A DNA stretch of 9,228 bases. Source: Candidatus Aminicenantota bacterium (lineage in GTDB: Bacteria > Acidobacteriota > Aminicenantia > JAMOAD01). Both the position numbers and the translations under genes were made by a program. The notes under the pieces are model-generated. The model had not been told where the DNA came from. It saw only the letters and a program-made list of their open reading frames with translations, and did no database searches. Positions 1-5,705 of the stretch are shown one piece after another. Numbering within the stretch: the first letter of the stretch is position 1; each line of letters opens with the position of its first letter. Location of the stretch: positions 1 to 9,228 of the forward strand of contig JALXDT010000008.1 in assembly GCA_027070475.1 (NCBI GenBank), given 5' to 3'.

Positions 1-698
1 TAATATCACTCTTTATCTTTGATAAATTCTTTCTAAAAAGACTTTTTATAATAAATAAGAGAATAAAAGAAATTGCGAAGGGTGATTATAAGAGCAAAAT
101 AAGATTAAAGGGGAAAGATGAATTCTGGCAGATAGCTAAAAGCATAAACAAAATGGCCGCAGATATTGATAGTGTTATGACACAACTTAAAAATCAGACA
201 AAAATCCTTGAGCAAAAAGTATTAGAGAGAACGAAAGAGTTAGAATTTAAAAATGATTCTTTAACCAAACTCTCAAAAAAACTTGATCACATGGCAAGAA
301 CAGATTATCTTACGGGTTTAACTAATAGAAGAGGAATGTTGAGAAAAATTAAAGAAGAAAAGGTTAGATATAAAAGATCTAAAAAACCATTTTCTTTAAT
401 CTTGTTAGATATTGATGATTTTAAAAAAATAAATGATAAATATGGGCACGATCAAGGAGACTTGGTTTTAAAAAAAATAGCTGAAACATTAAAGAATAGT
501 GTTAGAGAGCAAGATACAGTTTGCAGATGGGGAGGAGAAGAATTTTTAATTTATCTTACTGTTACTTTGGGAATTTCTGTTTTTGATGATCCCGATAAAG
601 AAATAGAAAGTATCTTAAAGGAGATTGATTTAGCTTTATATAAAGGTAAGGAGGAAGGGAAAAATAGGGTTATTATTTTTAAAAAACAAGAAAGTTAA
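1..698 (+). CDS. HAMP-GGDEF protein, 5' end outside the window, with an internally shortened GGDEF domain
   Basis: The reading frame is open from base 3, so the true start lies upstream; the ATG at 153 falls inside the HAMP domain and is not the start. Of 231 visible residues, about 8-56 form a HAMP linker (IAKGDY, then KDEF and INKM), which normally follows a membrane segment and passes a signal inward. Residues 57-95 look like a coiled coil. A GGDEF (diguanylate cyclase) domain follows: TDYLTGLTNRRG, the metal and substrate motif DIDDFKKIND (D136), an RxxD inhibitory-site motif (R168-D171) and GGEEF at 177-181. After GGEEF-LIYL the sequence jumps directly to TVTLGISVF, so the roughly 30 residues that usually form a helix and strand here are missing while the frame is kept. 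Cyclase activity is therefore doubtful; the protein may be inactive or act as a c-di-GMP sensor (inference). Family assignment is firm. Confidence 0.9.
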   Translation, partial: ISLFIFDKFFLKRLFIINKRIKEIAKGDYKSKIRLKGKDEFWQIAKSINKMAADIDSVMTQLKNQTKILEQKVLERTKELEFKNDSLTKLSKKLDHMARTDYLTGLTNRRGMLRKIKEEKVRYKRSKKPFSLILLDIDDFKKINDKYGHDQGDLVLKKIAETLKNSVREQDTVCRWGGEEFLIYLTVTLGISVFDDPDKEIESILKEIDLALYKGKEEGKNRVIIFKKQES

Positions 699-1507
699 AC
701 TCCCCAATCTCTCGGATATAAAAAGTCCTTACCTATTGTCCTATGGGATAGTTTGGGGATTATCGGAAGAACCCTTTTAAATTGATATCTTTTAACAAGA
801 TTAAGAATTTTATCTACAATCTTGTTATCATATCCCATTGAAATCAGATCCTCTCTTGTTTTACGTTTATCAAAAATCAAATATAAAACCTTATCTGCTA
901 TTTCATATTTCAATCCCATTTCATCCTCATCAGTTTGACCAGGCCATAGATCCGCAGATGGTGTTTTCTTAATAATCTTTTCCGGAACTCCAAGATGAGC
1001 AGCAAGTTCAAAAATCTGTGTTTTATAGAGATCTCCCAAAGGATTTACTGATGAGGCAAGATCACCATACCATGTTCCGTAGCCTAATAAGAGTTCAGTT
1101 TTATTTGAAGTCCCTATTACCATTGCCTTTTCTCTTGCAGAATAATCAAAAATTACTGACATTCTCTCTCTTGCTATTTTATTCCCTATAAGCAATTTAT
1201 TATCAGTGGGATTATTTTTAAAATAAACATCTATCTGCGGGGTAATATCTATTTTGAAATATTTAACTCCTAATATCTTTGCTATATCCTCTGCATCATC
1301 TATATTTTTTTTGTTGGATGTTTTATAGGGAAGAATTAAGGCTACAATATTATCCTTTCCAAGAGCTCTTACCCCTAAGAAAGCTGCCACTGTTGAATCA
1401 AGACCACCGGAAAGGCCTATAACCCCTTTCTTGAATCCAAACTTTTTTATCTCATCTTTTAAGAACTCAACAAGTGTTTTCTCTACTAATTTACTATTAA
1501 TCTTCAT
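695..1507 (-). CDS. nadE: NAD+ synthetase, ammonia-ligase (synthetase) subunit
   Basis: This enzyme converts deamido-NAD+ to NAD+ using ATP and ammonia in the cytoplasm, the last step of NAD synthesis. The 270-residue protein has the N-type ATP pyrophosphatase loop SGGLDS (33-38), a GTSNKTELLLGYGT block, PLGDLYKTQ, and PSADLWPGQTDEDE, all typical of the synthetase domain, and ends with HRTIGKDFLYPRDW. It has no glutaminase domain of its own; a nitrilase-type glutaminase is encoded directly upstream and the genes overlap by 11 nt. I chose the ATG at 1507 because AAGGA lies four bases upstream and family homology begins there; an ATG four codons earlier (1519) has no visible ribosome-binding site. 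It is the last gene of the rpiB operon, and its stop codon overlaps that of the convergent GGDEF gene. Confidence 0.93.
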   Translation of the reverse strand: MKINSKLVEKTLVEFLKDEIKKFGFKKGVIGLSGGLDSTVAAFLGVRALGKDNIVALILPYKTSNKKNIDDAEDIAKILGVKYFKIDITPQIDVYFKNNPTDNKLLIGNKIARERMSVIFDYSAREKAMVIGTSNKTELLLGYGTWYGDLASSVNPLGDLYKTQIFELAAHLGVPEKIIKKTPSADLWPGQTDEDEMGLKYEIADKVLYLIFDKRKTREDLISMGYDNKIVDKILNLVKRYQFKRVLPIIPKLSHRTIGKDFLYPRDWGV

Positions 1508-2348
1508 CTCTTCCTTCATTTATAAATCTTTTTATTTGCTCAAAATCTTCATCTCGGTAATATGCATAAACGGTTCTGGCTTTGTCCCTTTTACTTAGAT
1601 CTAATTCCACAACATATAAATCCTCTTCAAGAAAAGGTGCTCTGAAAATTATTTGTCCGTCGGGATCAGATACAAATGAACCACCCGCAAATCCAAATCC
1701 ATCCTCAAAACCTACTCTGTTTACATAAACTACAAACATTGAAAAAAAACGGGAGTAAACTTTACCTGCATCCTCCCACATCTTCTGGCTTGAATACTCC
1801 TCTCCCTCAACACCTCTCAATGGGGAATTTGAGATTGAAATGAGAAAATCAGCTCCTTTGTAAAAATAGGAATATGCTAAAGAGGGAAAAAGAAAGTCTC
1901 TACAAATCAATATGCCTGTTTTCCCAAAGCGTGTTTTAAATGGTTTTAATTGCTCTCCAGCTTTGAAAAATCTTTTCTCTTCAAACATCCCAAAATTCGG
2001 GAGACGAATTTTTCTATATATGTCAATTAAATTTCCTCTGGAAAAATATGCTGAGGAATTATAGATAACTTTATCTTCAGCTTTTTCAACAAAACCTATG
2101 AGAATATCAATTTTTTTACTTAAAAGCTTAAATTCATCAAGAAAGTTTGAGCTTTTACTTATAGCTATATCATAAACAAGATCTCTTAAAAGGTATCCCG
2201 TAAGACTCAGTTCAGGGAAAACAATAAGTTCAGCTCCTTTTTCAATGGCTTTTTTTATACTTTTAATATGTTTATCTATATTTTTCTCAATATCTCCTAA
2301 AATAGGTTTATATTGACTGATAGCTATTATTTTAGATCCACTCCCCAT
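1497..2348 (-). CDS. Nitrilase-superfamily amidohydrolase, probable glutaminase partner of NadE
   Basis: This 283-residue carbon-nitrogen hydrolase has the full nitrilase triad: E46 in FPELSLTGY, K113 in YRKIRLPN and C149 in GILICRDF. The stretches LTGYLLRDL, LPNFGMFEEKRFF and the later NRVGFEDGF-FAGGSF resemble the glutaminase domain of two-domain glutamine-dependent NAD synthetases, where glutamine is hydrolysed and ammonia is channelled to the synthetase. With nadE directly downstream and overlapping, the likely role is glutaminase subunit of a split NAD synthetase (inference). One difference is ICRD where the fused enzymes usually have ICED. No signal peptide is seen, so it is cytoplasmic. 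The start is set by AGGAG seven bases upstream of ATG; this lies inside the end of the fapA-like gene, which it overlaps by 22 nt. A different amidase of the same superfamily remains possible. Confidence 0.85.
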   Translation of the reverse strand: MGSGSKIIAISQYKPILGDIEKNIDKHIKSIKKAIEKGAELIVFPELSLTGYLLRDLVYDIAISKSSNFLDEFKLLSKKIDILIGFVEKAEDKVIYNSSAYFSRGNLIDIYRKIRLPNFGMFEEKRFFKAGEQLKPFKTRFGKTGILICRDFLFPSLAYSYFYKGADFLISISNSPLRGVEGEEYSSQKMWEDAGKVYSRFFSMFVVYVNRVGFEDGFGFAGGSFVSDPDGQIIFRAPFLEEDLYVVELDLSKRDKARTVYAYYRDEDFEQIKRFINEGRDED

Positions 2349-3736
2349 TTTATCTCTCCTGCTTCTCTATCTTTGTAAAAGATAACATTATGCATTTGTT
2401 TAGGAACAATTAACTCATATTCTCCTATCTTAATTTTTACTCCCGGATAAATTGTTCCTTTGACTTTTATTGTAGCATTAATATCGTAAATACTGGATTC
2501 AAGCTTTTTTAACTCTCCGTATTTTTCACTGATTATCTCTTTCAATTCATAATATCTGTTAAAATCTTTTTCCACATCTCTTTTAGTATGAATGGAAGAT
2601 TGAAAAATAGACATATTCTTTTTTTCAAGGTTTTCTTCACCGTATTTTCTCTTTAAATCTCCGAATTCCTTTATGTAAGAATTAAATTCTTCATTGAATT
2701 TTTCAAGCTCTTTTTCCTTTAAAACATCAACTCCTGTAATCAGAACGAGTTTTTTATTGTATGGAGAACCTGCAACAAAAACGTTTATGCCCTTTGAAGC
2801 TTTAATTTCACTTTCCATCACTTTCACACTCTTAAGCTCCCCATAGAATGTACCTCCACAAACTATTTTACTATCAAGAACTCCACCTTTGACATAAACA
2901 TCACCATCTGCGCTAATAAATCCTCTTTCTATATAACCGATATCAACATCACCCTTTGCTATAATTTTCCCCTTATCTTTTCCTGAAACTCCTCCTCTAA
3001 TTACAACATCACTGTCGGATTTAATCGTGCAAGAAATTGCCGTACCATATATAACAATTTTCCCTGTGGCTTCCACAAGAAAGTCAGGTAATACATCTCC
3101 CATTATCTTAACATCTCCATTGTAGTGAATATTTCCAACGGAAAAATCAACATCACCTGTGATATTAAGCACCGGAAAAACAGCTATCCTATCTTTTTGG
3201 TAAACAACATAACCTGTTTCCTCTGCATAGAAATAAACCTTATCTTCATCTTCTACAGTTTTTACATTCTTTCCCGGGAAAAGGAGTGCGGTTTCTCCTT
3301 CTTTCGGTTCTTTCCCCAAACCGGTGACAGTTATTCCCCTTTTCCCCTTTTTAGCTTTTACTTTAACGGCAATAAGCTCACCCTTTTCAACGATTTTAAA
3401 TTTATCAATCTCTTTGTAATCAATTTTATTCCCTTCTATTTTTGGTTGCATAGAAAGATCAACCTTAAGCTCAATCTTCCCATTTGTTCCGTGTTCGACA
3501 GGTTTACCAACAGCAACAAGAAAATTCTTTACACTCTTTCCTGAATTGTAAAGATTCATAGCCTCTTTAACCTTATCCTCAAGAATTCCATAAACAATCC
3601 CCTCTCTTTTTAATTCTCTTATAAGTTCCTGTTCTGTTTCTATGAAGCCTCTTGATTCTTCATTGTATGGAACAATGGTGACATATCCTTCCATTTCATC
3701 TTCAGAAAAAGAGACCATAACTTTATAATCAGACAT
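2327..3736 (-). CDS. DUF342 / FapA-family protein
   Basis: This 469-residue protein has the FapA (DUF342) layout. Residues 1-90 form the N-terminal domain, with the family's pattern of a 'GI-GI' helix followed by VAVGKPVEHGTNGKIEL. A glycine- and valine-rich set of short repeats follows (about 190-310: GDVDFSVGN, GDVKIMGDV, GKIVIYGT, GDVDIGYI, GDVYVKGGV), the kind that folds as a right-handed beta-helix. Then comes a charged coiled coil (about 340-415) and a short C-terminal beta segment. Members are often annotated as flagellar assembly protein A, but the biochemical function is poorly known. There is no signal peptide or membrane segment, so it is cytoplasmic. Its ATG is 1 nt after the glyA stop with only a weak ribosome-binding site, suggesting translation by reinitiation. 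No flagellar gene is in view, and the metabolic-operon setting is unusual. Family assignment is firm, function unknown. Confidence 0.88.
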   Translation of the reverse strand: MSDYKVMVSFSEDEMEGYVTIVPYNEESRGFIETEQELIRELKREGIVYGILEDKVKEAMNLYNSGKSVKNFLVAVGKPVEHGTNGKIELKVDLSMQPKIEGNKIDYKEIDKFKIVEKGELIAVKVKAKKGKRGITVTGLGKEPKEGETALLFPGKNVKTVEDEDKVYFYAEETGYVVYQKDRIAVFPVLNITGDVDFSVGNIHYNGDVKIMGDVLPDFLVEATGKIVIYGTAISCTIKSDSDVVIRGGVSGKDKGKIIAKGDVDIGYIERGFISADGDVYVKGGVLDSKIVCGGTFYGELKSVKVMESEIKASKGINVFVAGSPYNKKLVLITGVDVLKEKELEKFNEEFNSYIKEFGDLKRKYGEENLEKKNMSIFQSSIHTKRDVEKDFNRYYELKEIISEKYGELKKLESSIYDINATIKVKGTIYPGVKIKIGEYELIVPKQMHNVIFYKDREAGEIKWGVDLK

Positions 3737-3737
3737 C

Positions 3738-5015
3738 TTATATCTTTAACTCTTTTTTATACTCTTCTCTTATGTCAGGATAAAGTGGGAAGGATGAAGT
3801 TAATTCATCCACTTTTTTACTTATCTTTTCAATTTCCTGTTCATCATTTATATTATTAATAACATCACTGATCAATTTCGCTATGATTTTCATTTCTTCC
3901 TCTTTCATTCCTCTTGTAGTGACTGCGGGTGTCCCAAGTCTTATTCCGCTGGTAACAAGAGGAGGATTGGGATCAAATGGAATAGTGTTTTTATTCACAG
4001 TGATGTGGGCTTTATCGAGAGCTTTTTCTGCTTCTTTCCCTGTAACTCCTTTTGAAGTAAGATCAACAAGCATTAAATGATTATCTGTTCCTCCTGATAC
4101 TATTCTAAAACCTTCTTCTTGCAGGGCTTTAGCAAGAACAGAGGCATTTTTCACAACCTGTTTCTGATACTCTTTGAATTCATCACTCATTGCAAGTTTA
4201 AAACAGACTGCTTTTGCAGCAATAATGTGAACGAGGGGACCTCCTTGAATTCCAGGGAAAACCTCTTTATTTAAAAGTTTTTTATGTTCTTTTTTGGTTA
4301 GTATAAAACCACCTCTTGGCCCTCTTAAAGTTTTATGAGTTGTTGATGTAACAAAGTCTGCATAGGGTACGGGGGAAGGATGAACTCCTGCTGCAATCAA
4401 ACCAGCTATGTGAGCCATATCAACAACAAGGTAGGCACCCACACTGTCAGCTATTTTTCTTAATCTTTCAAAATCAATAAACCTCGGATATGCACTCGCT
4501 CCGGCCATAATTAACCTGGGTTTATGTTCTTTTGCAAGGGTTTCAACCTCATCATAATCAATGGTTTCAGTGTCCTTTCTAACATGGTATGGTATAATAT
4601 TGTATAATTGTCCTGAAAAATTCAGAGGATGTCCATGGGAGAGATGCCCTCCATGGGAAAGATCAAGCCCCAAGACAGTATCCCCTGGTTTTAATACAGC
4701 CATATATACACCCATATTTGCCTGTGTTCCTGAGTGCGGTTGAACATTTGCATGCTCAGCACCGAAAAGTTCTTTTGCTCTCTCTATGGCCAACCTCTCA
4801 ACAGTATCAGCGTTTTCACAACCTCCGTAATACCTTCTTCCCGGATAACCTTCAGCATATTTGTTGGTAAAAACAGAACCCATAGCTTCAAGAATTGCTC
4901 TTGGAACAAAGTTCTCAGATGCAATCAGTTCGATATTATGATGTTGGCGGTTTGCCTCATTATATATGGCATTGGCAACATCATAATCAAGCTCATAAAG
5001 TTTTTTTGAAAACAT
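3738..5015 (-). CDS. glyA: Serine hydroxymethyltransferase
   Basis: GlyA is a cytoplasmic PLP enzyme that converts serine and tetrahydrofolate to glycine and 5,10-methylene-tetrahydrofolate, the main source of one-carbon units for purines, thymidylate and methionine. The 425-residue protein is complete and full length for the bacterial family. Visible motifs are IELIASENF, the YAEGYPGRRYYGG substrate loop, PHSGTQAN, the VDMAHIAGL strand with its PLP aspartate, the Schiff-base lysine K228 in TTHKTLRGPRGG, and FPGIQGGP. I start it at the ATG at 5015, which has GGAGG five bases upstream; an in-frame TTG at 5027 would place that ribosome-binding site inside the gene. It lies 21 nt after rpiB and 1 nt before the fapA-like gene. 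The rpiB-glyA pair is a common bacterial gene order, and no separate promoter fits in the gap. Confidence 0.98.
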   Translation of the reverse strand: MFSKKLYELDYDVANAIYNEANRQHHNIELIASENFVPRAILEAMGSVFTNKYAEGYPGRRYYGGCENADTVERLAIERAKELFGAEHANVQPHSGTQANMGVYMAVLKPGDTVLGLDLSHGGHLSHGHPLNFSGQLYNIIPYHVRKDTETIDYDEVETLAKEHKPRLIMAGASAYPRFIDFERLRKIADSVGAYLVVDMAHIAGLIAAGVHPSPVPYADFVTSTTHKTLRGPRGGFILTKKEHKKLLNKEVFPGIQGGPLVHIIAAKAVCFKLAMSDEFKEYQKQVVKNASVLAKALQEEGFRIVSGGTDNHLMLVDLTSKGVTGKEAEKALDKAHITVNKNTIPFDPNPPLVTSGIRLGTPAVTTRGMKEEEMKIIAKLISDVINNINDEQEIEKISKKVDELTSSFPLYPDIREEYKKELKI

Positions 5016-5036
5016 AAAGCCCTCCAAAATTAATTA

Positions 5037-5486
5037 TTATTTAAAATTTTCTTTTTCTATATTGTTAATTTTATCTAATCTTCTTTGATGCCTTCCTCCG
5101 GCATATTCTGTATTAAACCATGCATCAACTATTAGTTTTGCAATCTCAAAGGTAGTAACTCTTCCTCCCATCGTAAGAATATTAGAATTATTATCCTGTC
5201 TTGATTTTCTTGCATGGTATTCACTGGTGCACAGAGCAGCTCTTACTCCCGGAAATTTATTGGCGACAATACTCATACCAATTCCAGAACCACAAATTAG
5301 AATTCCTCTTTCAGCATCACCTTTTGAAACACCGGAAGCAACTTTCTTAGCAAAATCCACATAATCGCATGATTCTTCTGAGTATGTACCAACATCTTCT
5401 ATATCATAGGCATTCTCTTTCAGATAATTAAAAACCTCAACCTTTAATTTATAACCTGCGTGATCTGAACCTATTAATACTTTCAT
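5037..5486 (-). CDS. rpiB: Ribose-5-phosphate isomerase B (RpiB/LacAB family)
   Basis: RpiB interconverts ribulose-5-phosphate and ribose-5-phosphate, linking the pentose phosphate pathway to PRPP and nucleotide synthesis. The 149-residue length is typical. Seen are IGSDHAGY (6-12), the catalytic cysteine C65 in GILICGSGIGMS, the conserved ANKFPGVRAALC block, NILTMGGRV, and the C-terminal GGRHQRRLDKI signature. One oddity: the usual histidine after SR(E/Q), as in SRQHN of E. coli, is an aspartate here (D98 in SRQDNN). The ATG is fixed because an in-frame stop lies two codons upstream. AAAGG directly abuts the ATG, an unusable Shine-Dalgarno spacing, and the nearest -10 box ends only ten bases upstream, so the mRNA may be almost leaderless. 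It is the first gene of a five-gene operon. Confidence 0.96.
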   Translation of the reverse strand: MKVLIGSDHAGYKLKVEVFNYLKENAYDIEDVGTYSEESCDYVDFAKKVASGVSKGDAERGILICGSGIGMSIVANKFPGVRAALCTSEYHARKSRQDNNSNILTMGGRVTTFEIAKLIVDAWFNTEYAGGRHQRRLDKINNIEKENFK

Positions 5487-5496
5487 CCTTTAAAAT

Positions 5497-5520
5497 ATTA
5501 TAAAAATAGGCTTTTGTCAA
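5497..5520 (-). promoter_or_regulatory. Candidate promoter of the rpiB-glyA-fapA-glutaminase-nadE operon
   Basis: On the minus strand a perfect TATAAT lies at 5502-5497 and a perfect TTGACA at 5520-5515, but only 12 bases separate them, too few for a normal sigma-70 pair. TATAAT alone would start transcription near 5490, leaving a leader of about 4-5 bases. TTGACA paired at 18 bases with TATTTT (5496-5491) would start it at the ATG itself. Either reading gives an almost leaderless transcript. The exact pairing is uncertain. Confidence 0.5.
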
Positions 5521-5552
5521 TAAACTTGAACAAGGCTAAAATTATCTATCTC

Positions 5553-5581
5553 TTGACTTCTTACAAATTTTTATTTATATT
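5553..5581 (+). promoter_or_regulatory. Promoter of tRNA-Leu (and probably of the GH92 gene)
   Basis: TTGACT (5553-5558) and TATATT (5576-5581) are separated by exactly 17 bases, close to the sigma-70 consensus. Transcription would begin near 5588, about six bases before the tRNA. It faces away from the rpiB promoter within the same region of about 105 bases. Confidence 0.75.
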
Positions 5582-5593
5582 TTCTTTGTTTTT

Positions 5594-5677
5594 GCCGAAG
5601 TGGCGGAAATGGCAGACGCGCCAGATTCAGGATCTGGTGGGCTTCGGCCTGTGGGGGTTCAAATCCCCCCTTCGGCA
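5594..5677 (+). tRNA. tRNA-Leu, anticodon CAG
   Basis: An 84-nt class II tRNA with a long variable arm. The acceptor stem GCCGAAG pairs perfectly with CTTCGGC (5670-5676), followed by discriminator A at 5677. The anticodon stem is CCAGA/TCTGG around loop TTCAGGA, giving anticodon CAG (5628-5630), which reads the leucine codon CUG. The T arm is GGGGG-TTCAAAT-CCCCC. The CCA end is not encoded; six T residues (5678-5683) follow directly and could give weak termination or simply mark the processing region. Its promoter is at 5553-5581 and a glycosidase gene starts 28 nt downstream. Confidence 0.98.
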
Positions 5678-5705
5678 TTTTTTAATTTCAATTCAAGAGG
5701 CAAAA

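Noticed and set aside
702..759. Inverted pair CCCCAA (702-707) and TTGGGG (754-759), with a smaller CTAT/ATAG pair between
   Set aside because: The bases encode the conserved C-terminal NadE motifs, the loop is long and no T run follows, so a terminator is not supported.
3125..3544. 139-residue plus-strand open frame antisense to the fapA-like gene
   Set aside because: It resembles no family, is rich in Phe, Ile and Asn as expected from the complement of an AT-rich gene, and the minus strand clearly encodes DUF342 motifs.
4561..5009. Plus-strand open frames inside glyA
   Set aside because: They are antisense shadows of a highly conserved gene and have no family resemblance.
5016..5027. TTG start four codons upstream for glyA
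   Set aside because: It would put the GGAGG ribosome-binding site inside the coding sequence; the ATG at 5015 has correct spacing.
5514..5705. N-terminal extension of the GH92 reading frame (64 extra residues)
   Set aside because: The frame crosses the tRNA promoter and the whole tRNA-Leu gene, and the ATG at 5706 starts a proper signal peptide with its own Shine-Dalgarno site.
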